A DNA stretch of 64,000 nt, taken from Halanaerobiaceae bacterium ANBcell28 (lineage in GTDB: Bacteria > Bacillota > Halanaerobiia > Halanaerobiales > DTU029). Below, piece after piece: positions 55,335 through 63,879 of the stretch (positions within the stretch are counted from its first letter, which is position 1; each line of letters begins with the position of its first letter). Position numbers and translations under genes: made by a program. The notes under the pieces were generated by a model. It did not search any database and was not told the origin of the DNA. It saw nothing but the letters and a program-made list of their open reading frames with translations. The DNA lies in the NCBI GenBank assembly GCA_037623315.1, contig JBBJJH010000009.1, forward strand, positions 62,001 through 126,000, written 5' to 3'.

Positions 55335-55711
55335 TATATATCATCACCAAACATTTCCTTCACCTTGGAAAAAAGCATATCTCCTTTAAAGGGTTTATGT
55401 ATGAAATGATCTATCCCAATTTCTCTGGCTTCTCCTATAAGAGCCTCATCTCCCATGGCACTCATCATAATAACTTTGGCCTCAGGATTTTTTTTATAAA
55501 TGTTTTTGGCTGTTTCAATACCGTCCATAACAGGCATTGTAACATCAAGAGTTATCAAATCCGGATTATATTTTTCTATTAATTCTAGTCCTATTTTCCC
55601 ATTTCTTGCATTTCCAATAACATTAAGTCCCTTTGCTTCTAATGACCTTTTTACCGCTTTAAATACAAAAGGTGAATCATCCACTACAAGTACATTAATA
55701 TCTTTCTTCAT
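55334..55711 (-). CDS. cheY: CheY-type single receiver response regulator
   Basis: This 125-residue receiver has the acidic pair VVDDS, the phospho-acceptor in DLITLDVTMPVMDG near residue 54, the threonine/serine switch position in MMSAMGDEAL, and the lysine of FIHKPF. It is the first gene of the chemotaxis operon. The ATG at 55711 is spaced from GGAGGAG; the frame to 55726 opens at a GTG inside that site. Motor genes are not in the window. Confidence 0.94.
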   Translation of the reverse strand: MKKDINVLVVDDSPFVFKAVKRSLEAKGLNVIGNARNGKIGLELIEKYNPDLITLDVTMPVMDGIETAKNIYKKNPEAKVIMMSAMGDEALIGEAREIGIDHFIHKPFKGDMLFSKVKEMFGDDI

Positions 55712-55754
55712 AAAAATCTCCTCCACTTTTTATTTCATTTCGTATTATATTGTC

Positions 55755-55783
55755 ATTATATATCACATTTTGTAGTAATGCAA
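55755..55783 (-). promoter_or_regulatory. Chemotaxis operon sigma-A promoter
   Basis: On the minus strand TTGCAT (55778-55783) and TATAAT (55755-55760) are 17 bases apart. The mRNA leader would be about 35-40 bases. It is a vegetative promoter, not the sigma-D type often seen for motility. Confidence 0.8.
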
Positions 55784-55788
55784 GTGAT
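55762..55788. promoter_or_regulatory. Inverted repeat over the chemotaxis promoter
   Basis: ATCAC (55762-55766) and GTGAT (55784-55788) are the ends of a 27-base interrupted palindrome that covers the -35 and spacer of the chemotaxis promoter. Inner ATT/AAT steps extend the symmetry. It is a possible binding site for the divergent XRE-B12 regulator. Confidence 0.45.
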
Positions 55789-55822
55789 TTTTGAAGATAA
55801 TCTAGATTTTTATTTCAAACTG

Positions 55823-55831
55823 TGTTATACT
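55823..55831 (+). promoter_or_regulatory. Extended -10 promoter for the XRE-B12 gene
   Basis: TGTTATACT is an extended -10 element: TG, one base, then TATACT at 55826-55831. A good -35 at the right distance is not seen. The start codon is 50 bases downstream. Confidence 0.55.
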
Positions 55832-55881
55832 TTTTTTAAAGATTAAAATATAGCTCATGATATTATAAGGAGGAACAAGGC

Positions 55882-56778
55882 ATGTGTGATTTTGCTTCCC
55901 GTTTAAAAAAATTAAGAAAGGAAAAAAAACTAAGACAGAAAGATTTAGCTGAAGAACTTGATTTAGCACAAACTACTATAGCTAATTATGAAAAAAATAC
56001 TCGTTTTCCTAATCAGGAAACCTTAATACAAATAGCAGAATTTTTCGATGTATCTCTTGACTATTTACTGGGACGTTCTAAGAAACCTTCATTTATAAAA
56101 GAAATACTAGAGTTCTCAAAAGAAGAAAACTATAAAGATATAAACCCTATTGCAGAAAAATACTTAGAGGTATTATTATCTGCTAAGAAAGATAATACAT
56201 ATCAATTTATTGAAAAGATATTAAGTGAAGGAGCAAATATTGAAAGTATCTATCAAGATATCTTTGAACCTGCTTTGAAGAAGATAGGTTACCTCTGGGA
56301 GACAAACCAAATCAATGTAGCAGATGAACATATTTTTTCTAATATAATTACAGAACATATGGCCATACTACGGAAAGAATTCGCCAAAAAAACTGATGAT
56401 AACAAGCCAACTATACTGGCGCTGGCTGTTAGTGGAGAACAACATAATATTGGCTTAATGATGGTGCGAGATATGTTTGAACTAAATGGCTGGAATACTT
56501 ATTACTTAGGAACTAACACACCTGCTTCTAGTGTGATTAAGGCCATAAAGGAATATAGGCCAAAAATTATTGCTCTTTCAATAACTATGGACTTTTTCCT
56601 GGATACAGCTAAAAATCTAATTAATACTATTCGCAATGATAATGAATGTAATAAAGTAAAAATAATGGTAGGTGGAGCACCCTTTAGCAAACATAGTTGG
56701 AAAGAAATTGGAGCAGATGGCTATGCCAAAAATGCAGGAGAAGCTGTAGATCTTGCAAATAAACTGCTGGCTGAATAA
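55882..56778 (+). CDS. XRE helix-turn-helix regulator with CarH-like B12-binding domain
   Basis: This 298-residue protein joins a Cro/C1-type helix-turn-helix (residues about 6-64; KDLAEELDLAQTTIANYEKNTRFP) to a cobalamin-binding pair. The helical B12-binding-2 domain contains W139 and E149-H150 with the same spacing as the CarH photoreceptor residues that contact adenosylcobalamin. The Rossmann-type B12 domain has SGEQHNIG, with H188 the likely lower ligand of the D/E-x-H-x2-G motif. CarH itself has a MerR-type DNA-binding domain, so the XRE fusion is unusual. It is divergent from the chemotaxis operon. Confidence 0.85.
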   Translation: MCDFASRLKKLRKEKKLRQKDLAEELDLAQTTIANYEKNTRFPNQETLIQIAEFFDVSLDYLLGRSKKPSFIKEILEFSKEENYKDINPIAEKYLEVLLSAKKDNTYQFIEKILSEGANIESIYQDIFEPALKKIGYLWETNQINVADEHIFSNIITEHMAILRKEFAKKTDDNKPTILALAVSGEQHNIGLMMVRDMFELNGWNTYYLGTNTPASSVIKAIKEYRPKIIALSITMDFFLDTAKNLINTIRNDNECNKVKIMVGGAPFSKHSWKEIGADGYAKNAGEAVDLANKLLAE

Positions 56779-56800
56779 AATATACTGTCCATCCTAGCAA

Positions 56801-56829
56801 AAAGGACTGCTGTTTAACAGCAGTCCTTT
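56801..56829. terminator. Terminator after the XRE-B12 gene
   Basis: AAAGGACTGCTG and CAGCAGTCCTTT form a perfect 12-bp stem around TTTAA. A and T runs on both sides allow termination in both directions; the minus-strand gene ending at 56892 also profits. Confidence 0.9.
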
Positions 56830-56891
56830 ACTTTCATTATTGTTTTTTAGATTTATATATATTTTTATAGATTTATTAGACCTATTTAGAT

Positions 56892-57560
56892 TTAATCCAG
56901 GAAATCAATTAATTTCTCTAAAGAAAAACTATCCCCAGTTTGCAGTTCTATTGCAGGTGAAACAATCACTTTTCTTTCTTTTAATTGTATATCACTTATT
57001 GTAATATAATCAATGGGTCTTATGCTTTTATTAGCAATATTTATTTCTTTATTTATTAGTTTTTTAAAAGCTTTATGCTCATCAAGCTTTAAATATAGCT
57101 TTCTATTTTTATATTCCAGGATATCTTCCTCAAAGAGATCCATTTCGCTGTGATTGCTGTTAACCATATTATCAATTATTGGAGCTATCATTACAGATAG
57201 GTATTTAGCCAGATTTCCTTCCACATTATATTCTGGATCATTTATCAGTTCAAATTCCAAAAAATAACCATCTTTAGCAAAACTCCAGTTGACTAATTCA
57301 AAATTAGCCTCTACATTTACAGAAGTTCTAAGTCTTTTAGATTTTAATTTTCCTTGAACAATAAGCAAATCATCTTTTACTTTTACATGAACATCTTTTA
57401 CTCTCTCTTCTTTAAAATCAAGTTCTTCAATATATTTGTTTATCTCCTCTTCCTTGATTACGATTTGACCTTCCAAGTTGTTTTTAAAAATTTCTAAAAA
57501 ATTATCTGGTATATACTTTGAAATATCATCACCAAATAAATCTTGAAACTTATCAATCAT
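56892..57560 (-). CDS. Hypothetical protein, DUF2993 (LmeA)-like
   Basis: This 222-residue protein has no signal peptide. Its beta-rich layout (VKDVHVKVKDDLLIVQGKLKSKRLRTSVNVEANFEL as strands near residues 54-90, and a later VIVSPAIELQ) resembles DUF2993/LmeA-type lipid-binding proteins. That match is by eye and weak. It lies downstream of the secreted NlpC/P60-like gene on the opposite side of that gene's stop, and is the next gene on the same strand. Confidence 0.5.
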   Translation of the reverse strand: MIDKFQDLFGDDISKYIPDNFLEIFKNNLEGQIVIKEEEINKYIEELDFKEERVKDVHVKVKDDLLIVQGKLKSKRLRTSVNVEANFELVNWSFAKDGYFLEFELINDPEYNVEGNLAKYLSVMIAPIIDNMVNSNHSEMDLFEEDILEYKNRKLYLKLDEHKAFKKLINKEINIANKSIRPIDYITISDIQLKERKVIVSPAIELQTGDSFSLEKLIDFLD

Positions 57561-57617
57561 ATTTTCCTCCCTGATATTTTTTATTTGACACTTTTTCTTT
57601 ACAATAATCCAAGTTTT

Positions 57618-59237
57618 TTAATCAATCTCTAGTTCATACAGATCTCTATAAGCTCTAGCTCTATAATCATTATCTCGTAAAGCCCGCCACGACCATTTAT
57701 AATATTTAGCCTTCCATTCACTACCTAGGGCATTTGTTTCAATTGATCTGATTCCATATTCACTATGATTGAGATAAAAGAGTACATGACCATTTTTAAC
57801 CAAGATATCCATGAACTCCAGTCTATCATAATTTATTCTTTTGACTGTATTATTGTTATAAAGAAAATACCAGGAAGGATTTCTAGAATTCATACCTAAT
57901 ACAGCCGAAACAAGTCCAGAACAGTCAATACCAGCTGTACCTGGGAGATAATTGGGTGTTGCACCAGCATTCCCTATTATAGCACCTTTGTTTAGGGCAT
58001 CCTGGAAATTTTCCCAGGCTTGATTTATACTTCTCGTGTTCAGAGAATCATAACCTCCCCAAGTATATGGGATACCTACTTTTTCCGTAACTTCTTCTAT
58101 ATTTTTTAGATAAAAGGGTAGCAAAACATTTTTTGAACTTGATCCATGAATTTCAGGATTGTATATCCACTGAAAATTTATTAGTTCATTGGCTCTTTGA
58201 TATAAAAGTTTCCTTCTATCTACGTTCTCAGCATTTATCGTAGAAGATACTACGGATAGTAACTCCTGACTTTTATTTTCTTCAAAGTCTAAGTCGAATT
58301 CACTTATATCTCTAAAATACAATTGAAAAATCTTCACCTTATCTTCCAATACTAAAAGTTGAAAAAGATCTCCAGAATAATTTATATCTATATATTTAAA
58401 AGGTACAATATAATTTTTATCACTAATAGTCTCAGCTATAGCTAATAATTCTCCATTCTTATTAAATCTATAAATAAGCTCATTTATTTCAATCCTGTCA
58501 TTATTGTGGCTTAATTCTATTCCAGATATATATACATTAGATTTTTCATCAATCCCAATAAGCTGTCTATAAACCTGTCCATCTAGCTTTGGCAAGTAAT
58601 ATCTATCCATATTGACTTGATTTACTTTAACTCCTTTAAAAGATAATTGAAAGTTGTTATCATAAAGAAGGGAACTATGCCCATGATTATGATTACTTAT
58701 TAATCTTACAGGCATGGATTTCATTAATGAATAACCGTTACTATCAATATTTTTATCTTTTCCATTTAAAACATCGATCATATATGGAATACTATACTTT
58801 TCTATTATCTCCAAAGTATTTATGTCTATTTTTGTCACTATGCCTTTATCTTCAAATAGATAAAGGAAATCATTAAGAATTTGTAAATCTCTAAGTTGTG
58901 TAAAATTAGAGATATCTATCTCATCAATATACTCATTTCCGTAGTATATCTTTATACTTCCACTTGCAAAGTTAGCTAGATATATTCGGCCCTGCTCATC
59001 AATAGTAAAACTTTCTATCCCTGATTTCATTATAATATTATCTGTATTTATTCGCTCCTCTAAGGAATAATTAAGTTGGGAATCACTATCGTCAATATCA
59101 ATACTCAAAACCTTTTTATGGCTAGTATAAGAATTTTCATCTACTTCTATATCAGCATAAATTGTAGAAAAATTAGCTGATACTATTATAAGAACTAATA
59201 CAAATACGATTATACTTACTCTCTTTTTATTATTCAT
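57618..59237 (-). CDS. Secreted beta-propeller-like protein with NlpC/P60-type hydrolase domain
   Basis: This 539-residue protein has a signal peptide ending near residue 28. The first half has repeated strand units such as GIESFTIDEQGRIYLANF, as in NHL-like propellers. The C-terminal part from about residue 400 has YTWGGYDS and AGIDCSGLVSAVLG, the cysteine of NlpC/P60-type peptidases, and a later histidine in KNGHVLFYLNH. It should cut cell-wall peptides or bind the wall outside the cell. The propeller attached to a wall hydrolase is uncommon. It lies upstream of the gene at 56892. Confidence 0.75.
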   Translation of the reverse strand: MNNKKRVSIIVFVLVLIIVSANFSTIYADIEVDENSYTSHKKVLSIDIDDSDSQLNYSLEERINTDNIIMKSGIESFTIDEQGRIYLANFASGSIKIYYGNEYIDEIDISNFTQLRDLQILNDFLYLFEDKGIVTKIDINTLEIIEKYSIPYMIDVLNGKDKNIDSNGYSLMKSMPVRLISNHNHGHSSLLYDNNFQLSFKGVKVNQVNMDRYYLPKLDGQVYRQLIGIDEKSNVYISGIELSHNNDRIEINELIYRFNKNGELLAIAETISDKNYIVPFKYIDINYSGDLFQLLVLEDKVKIFQLYFRDISEFDLDFEENKSQELLSVVSSTINAENVDRRKLLYQRANELINFQWIYNPEIHGSSSKNVLLPFYLKNIEEVTEKVGIPYTWGGYDSLNTRSINQAWENFQDALNKGAIIGNAGATPNYLPGTAGIDCSGLVSAVLGMNSRNPSWYFLYNNNTVKRINYDRLEFMDILVKNGHVLFYLNHSEYGIRSIETNALGSEWKAKYYKWSWRALRDNDYRARAYRDLYELEID

Positions 59238-59323
59238 TAGATCACTCCAGAATTAGATATTTTCAATATCTTTTACTACTGCTCCAAGATGAGCTATTGA
59301 TTTCAATTAGTAATTCTCTCAGA

Positions 59324-61336
59324 TTAACCACAATGCATTTTAGCCTCAGCTTGATCCCATGGTACTATATAGCCCTTACCCTTAGCACAAAAAACTGAAG
59401 ACGAGCTATACTCTCTCTCTGCATCTTTATCATATGCAATTTTTTCAATAATCTCTTCTGAATTATGACAAATATCATAGCCAGCAAAGACTAAATTTAT
59501 CATACCCTTCCCTGCTGTAAAAGCCAGTAGTTCTGTAGGATAATTCATAAATGTCGCTACAGGGGCCCTCCCCCTAATAATAGCTTTATCTGCAAAAGTT
59601 TTAGGAGCTTCAAATGAGCCACTAGCCTTCTCAATATCAGACATAACTCTACCCATATCATCTAAATCTACTTTTATCTTAAAACCATAATAAGGTTCCA
59701 GGAGAATTTTTTCGGCTTTTTCTAGGCCCTGCCAAAGGGCCCTGTAAGTAGCCTCTCGAAAATCTCCTCCATGGGTATGTTTATTGTGTGCTGCACCTGT
59801 TAATAAAGTGATTTTCAAATCACTTAATGGACTTCCTGTAAGTAAGCCTTTATGCTCTCTTTCAAATATATGCTGTCTAACAAGATTTTGATTTCCTTTG
59901 CTTAAATCATCTACATGAGCCAGGTTTTCAAATACAATACCACTATCTCTTTTGCCAGCCTCTATCTTTAGGTGAACTTCAGCATAATGCTTAAGAGGCT
60001 CAAAATGACCATAGCCAATTACTTCACCTTTGATAGTTTCTTTGTAAATTATGCCTGGTTCAGCGAAATCTACAGAAATATCAAATCTATCTTTGACAAT
60101 CGCTTTCAGAATTTCTAATTGTATCGGTCCCATAACACTGATTTGAATCTCCTGTAATTCTTCTTCCCAACTTAGCTTTAAAGCTGGATCTTCTTCATTA
60201 AGAATATTAAAAGCAGCCAGAACTTCCTTTACATTCAGCGTTGAATCATATACAAGACTTGACTTAAGGGTAGGTACCATATTATAAATAGCATCTTTGC
60301 CAAGTAAAGCACCTAATCCTTGTCCAACCTTGCTTTTTGATAATCCTAAGACTCCAATTAATTGACCAGCCTCAGCCCTTTCTACAGCTTGATACTTTTT
60401 GCCATTATAGATTCTCACTTGATTTACCTTTTCAGAAACTTCTTTTTCTCCAAATTTATAAGTAATTTCATCTCTTACATTTATACTACCATCTAATATT
60501 TTCATATGTGTTATTCTATTTGCATTATCATCATGACCTATTTTATATACTCTAGCAGCATAAGCACAATCTTTTTCTTTTTGCTTATGGGCACTTTCTT
60601 TTTTCATCATATTTAAATCTTTCTTTTTACTATCACTATAATTGCTAAATGTTAAATGATGAAAATTATCAAAAAATTCTATGACTCCTTGATCCTGTAA
60701 AGCGGATCCACTAGAACAGATATATAAGTTATTTTCCTTGATCATTTTTTTGATTTCTTCTATCCAGAGCTTTTTATCATATTTACCATCTAAGTACAAT
60801 TCCAGTAGCTTATCATTTCTCTCAGCTACAAACTCAATAATATCTTCATCAAGTTCTTCTTCTATAGAATTATTAAGTAGAAGAGCATCTTCACTTAAAT
60901 TAGCTCTTATTTCATCAAGGACTCTATCTACATCAGCCCCTACCCTATCTGTCTTATTTATAAAAAAAAAAGCAGGAATCCCATGCTTCCTAAGCAAATG
61001 CCATACTGTCTCCGTATGGCATTGAATACCTTCTACTGCACTAACGATGATAATAGCATAATCCATCACCATAATAGTTCTTTCCATCTCTGCTGAAAAG
61101 TCAACATGGCCAGGAGTATCTATCAAATAATAATTATCACCTTTGTATTCCATTACAGCCTGTTCTGCAAAGATAGTAATACCTCTTTCTTTCTCTATCT
61201 GATGAGTATCCAGGTAGGCATTTTGATGATCCACCCTACCCATTTCTCGAATAGTATTTGTATGATATAAAAGCCCTTCAGAAAATGTAGTTTTACCTGC
61301 ATCAACATGGGCTGCAACTCCTACTGTAATATTCAC
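59324..61336 (-). CDS. TetM-like elongation-factor GTPase
   Basis: This 670-residue GTPase is related to ribosomal protection proteins (TetM/TetO) and EF-G. G1 is AHVDAGKTT, G3 DTPGHVDF and G4 NKTDRVGADVD, and the C-terminus ends with SSSVFCAKGKGYIVPWDQAEAKMHCG, similar to TetM. The length is slightly greater than TetM (about 639). True tetracycline resistance cannot be inferred, since many anaerobes carry a chromosomal member of this branch of unknown purpose. ATG 61336 has a GGAGG site. It stands alone. Confidence 0.85.
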   Translation of the reverse strand: MNITVGVAAHVDAGKTTFSEGLLYHTNTIREMGRVDHQNAYLDTHQIEKERGITIFAEQAVMEYKGDNYYLIDTPGHVDFSAEMERTIMVMDYAIIIVSAVEGIQCHTETVWHLLRKHGIPAFFFINKTDRVGADVDRVLDEIRANLSEDALLLNNSIEEELDEDIIEFVAERNDKLLELYLDGKYDKKLWIEEIKKMIKENNLYICSSGSALQDQGVIEFFDNFHHLTFSNYSDSKKKDLNMMKKESAHKQKEKDCAYAARVYKIGHDDNANRITHMKILDGSINVRDEITYKFGEKEVSEKVNQVRIYNGKKYQAVERAEAGQLIGVLGLSKSKVGQGLGALLGKDAIYNMVPTLKSSLVYDSTLNVKEVLAAFNILNEEDPALKLSWEEELQEIQISVMGPIQLEILKAIVKDRFDISVDFAEPGIIYKETIKGEVIGYGHFEPLKHYAEVHLKIEAGKRDSGIVFENLAHVDDLSKGNQNLVRQHIFEREHKGLLTGSPLSDLKITLLTGAAHNKHTHGGDFREATYRALWQGLEKAEKILLEPYYGFKIKVDLDDMGRVMSDIEKASGSFEAPKTFADKAIIRGRAPVATFMNYPTELLAFTAGKGMINLVFAGYDICHNSEEIIEKIAYDKDAEREYSSSSVFCAKGKGYIVPWDQAEAKMHCG

Positions 61337-61404
61337 TATTATTCCTCCCTACTTTAATTAATTTCTACATTTAGGCTAGAATCCCTGCTTGTTTAATATT
61401 ATAC

Positions 61405-61429
61405 AAAAAAGACAGCCTTAAAGACTGCC
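61405..61429 (-). terminator. Terminator after the AsmA-like gene
   Basis: On the minus strand GGCAGTC, loop TTTAA and GGCTGTC form a 7-base stem with G-U pairs, followed by TTTTTT (61405-61410). It ends the unit that finishes at 61501. Confidence 0.75.
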
Positions 61430-61500
61430 CCTTTCAAATATACTTACCAGTTGCTTTAATACCAGTTTTTTAATTCTAATAATATATCTCTTTTTCAAAA

Positions 61501-62478
61501 TTATAGCCCTAAAATATTATGCTCTAAATTATTCAATTCACCTATTGCTTCTATAACCACATTGTTATCGACATCTCTTTCAAATTGAATGTCTTCCATA
61601 TCTTCTATTTTACTAATGACTGCCTCTCCAGCATCACTTATATTGCTTAATATAATACTTAAATTTCTAATATAAGGATTAATACTATCTTCCACAAATT
61701 CTATATTTAAAACAGCATCAAAGAGATTAGAATTTACTATGGAGTCAATAAAAAATACAGATTCATTAATATGATAAGAAAGGTTAATCTTTTCTATTTC
61801 TAATGTTTTTAATAAATGTTCTCCTTCTAAATACTGCACTTCTTCAGGTAGACTATATTTAAAATCTGAAAACTTTATTAATAAATCACCCCTATTCATA
61901 AATTCATCAACTTGAGGTCTTATATCAGCAATTACGTTTCCACTACTAAAACTAAGTGGCTGATCCCATTCATTTCTTCCCTGACCGGTAATTAGATCAT
62001 ATTCAAAACCAAGAATATCAAGTTCTATATTCAAATGATTATCAGTTCTATAATTATCGCTTAAGTATCCTTTTAATGATATATCCATTTTATCAAGTTG
62101 AAGGCTCAATGATTCTATATAATCATGCAAACGAATATTACTTCCTGATGCATTAGCATTATCTAAAACAATACCAAATCCTCCGTCTCTAATTGCAGCT
62201 AAAGAGATTCTAAACCCTATCTTCATTTGCAAATCATCACATTCAAAGCTCAGCCTATCTTCATCATAATAGCTAAAATTATTAAGAGTGACTCTTCTCA
62301 TAAGCGGATTAATATTAAATTTATCATAAACTAATGTAGCATTACCAGCTATTAATGCAGTTTCTATGGTATAACTGGCATAATTTCCGACGAGCATATT
62401 CCCAATAAAAAATATTGCTACAATAAAAATAAATATAATTAAAACAATTATTAATAAGGTCTTTTTCATAAGATTCAC
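61501..62478 (-). CDS. Membrane-anchored AsmA-like protein
   Basis: This 325-residue protein has an N-terminal transmembrane helix and a long beta-rich outer part with alternating polar/hydrophobic strands, as in AsmA or DUF945-type proteins. Members of that kind sit in the envelope and may handle lipids. The match is by layout, not by clear motifs. It lies between the TetM-like GTPase and the DUF2220 gene and is not clearly tied to either. Confidence 0.5.
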   Translation of the reverse strand: MNLMKKTLLIIVLIIFIFIVAIFFIGNMLVGNYASYTIETALIAGNATLVYDKFNINPLMRRVTLNNFSYYDEDRLSFECDDLQMKIGFRISLAAIRDGGFGIVLDNANASGSNIRLHDYIESLSLQLDKMDISLKGYLSDNYRTDNHLNIELDILGFEYDLITGQGRNEWDQPLSFSSGNVIADIRPQVDEFMNRGDLLIKFSDFKYSLPEEVQYLEGEHLLKTLEIEKINLSYHINESVFFIDSIVNSNLFDAVLNIEFVEDSINPYIRNLSIILSNISDAGEAVISKIEDMEDIQFERDVDNNVVIEAIGELNNLEHNILGL

Positions 62479-62615
62479 CTGGCCCTCTCAGAATTCTTTT
62501 TAGAAGCTGTTAATTAATCACCCCATATACTCAATATTATAATTATACACCATAATTTTCTAGTTTTCAATTAAAAAGAAGAAACACAAGAAATATCCAA
62601 TTAAAATATAAGCTT

Positions 62616-63803
62616 CTAAAACTCTAGTAAAACTTCATAAGTAATAATCTCTTGAGGGAGCCTTAAGTCATTTTTCCAGAGTTCCTCAACCATATCCAGT
62701 AAATTCGTCTGTCCCTTTTCCATAAACTCTTCTCTTATCTTAGTAAGAATAGTTTCGTTTTTCTGCTGCCTAGTTCTTATAGGGTATGCTTCTCTATCAT
62801 TTTTATTAAAGATCTCTTGATAATAATTCATGAACAATTCAAGACTATAAGCAGGATATTTTTCTTTAAGACTATGGTAAATAAGCCAGCCTTCTGGGTC
62901 AATGTCACCAGCATATCTAATTTCAGGCTTCAGTACTAAATTCACTCCATTTTCATTGAGAGTGTCACTTTTTAATATCTGAGCAGTGGTTTGATTCTCT
63001 GTCCTCTCTGAATCTTGATGTTCAAGTATTTCACCATTCTTCTTTCTAGTTTCTCCTTGAGAAATAAGGAGTTCATCAATGAATTTTAAACTATCAATAA
63101 TATGCTTACCCTGTCCATAGATTAAAGTATCCGCAGGATATCCTAAAATATCATAGCCTGCTTCCAGTGCTCTTTTACAGGCAATAAAAGCAGAATGATT
63201 TTCTAGAATCAATACTTTACTAATCTTAGTACCCTTATTCCAGTAGACAAACATCTGACTATATTTTTCTGCTTTCAAATCTGCTAGAGAAAGCTTAAGC
63301 CGACTTAATAGCTTTCTTCCCGCAGTAGAACTTAGAAATTTCTCATCTGCAAAAAGCTCCAGTGACCTTTCTTCACGACTGGCCCATTCACGATTCCCCT
63401 TATTTGTCATAAATTCTGCCACATTTATAAGTTCACTTGCCAGTTTCTCTGTCTGCAATTCTGGCCTTTTTAGATAATAGCTTAAATCCAATTGACGGGA
63501 CAATCGAAAGATTAGATGATCATCCCAGCCTTCAGGAGCAAGGGTAAGAAACTGCCAGCGGCTTTTAAGTGCTGGCTGGCGACCGTTATAAGGAGAACTT
63601 TTAATTGCTATAAGTTCTCCTTTTTTCTCTTTTTCCGTAATTACTTGATAAAGAGCCTGATAGCCTCCTACAGATTGATATTCACTGGCACCACCTGTTT
63701 TCTTTATCAAAAATCCCTCTAAGTCTGCAAGTTGAAATCTTTTTCTTTCTTTTAAGGTTTTTTTCTTGAATTCTTCATAGAATTTTACTAAAATTTGCTC
63801 CAA
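62616..63803 (-). CDS. DUF2220 (JetD-like) toprim nuclease-type protein
   Basis: This 395-residue protein resembles JetD of the Wadjet anti-plasmid system. The C-terminal Toprim domain has the metal ligands E201 (ILENHSAFIAC) and D300/D302 (YAGDIDPEGW), the expected pattern of E then D-x-D. The N-terminal 190 residues are a mostly helical arm. The TTG start at 63803 follows AAGGGTG. In Wadjet loci jetD follows jetA, jetB and jetC, but only the end of the gene upstream is in this window, so I cannot say whether it is a complete locus. Without those partners JetD-like proteins may have other roles. Confidence 0.75.
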   Translation of the reverse strand: MEQILVKFYEEFKKKTLKERKRFQLADLEGFLIKKTGGASEYQSVGGYQALYQVITEKEKKGELIAIKSSPYNGRQPALKSRWQFLTLAPEGWDDHLIFRLSRQLDLSYYLKRPELQTEKLASELINVAEFMTNKGNREWASREERSLELFADEKFLSSTAGRKLLSRLKLSLADLKAEKYSQMFVYWNKGTKISKVLILENHSAFIACKRALEAGYDILGYPADTLIYGQGKHIIDSLKFIDELLISQGETRKKNGEILEHQDSERTENQTTAQILKSDTLNENGVNLVLKPEIRYAGDIDPEGWLIYHSLKEKYPAYSLELFMNYYQEIFNKNDREAYPIRTRQQKNETILTKIREEFMEKGQTNLLDMVEELWKNDLRLPQEIITYEVLLEF

Positions 63804-63879
63804 AATCTTTCACACCCTTTGATATAATCCGATAATAATCCTATAGTAAAGTGCCGTTAAAGCTCTGTTTAAGACCCCC

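Noticed and set aside
59324-61336. Acquired tetracycline resistance gene (tetM)
   Set aside because: The GTPase is of TetM/EF-G type, but there is no mobile element, no leader peptide and no difference in base composition, so resistance cannot be claimed.
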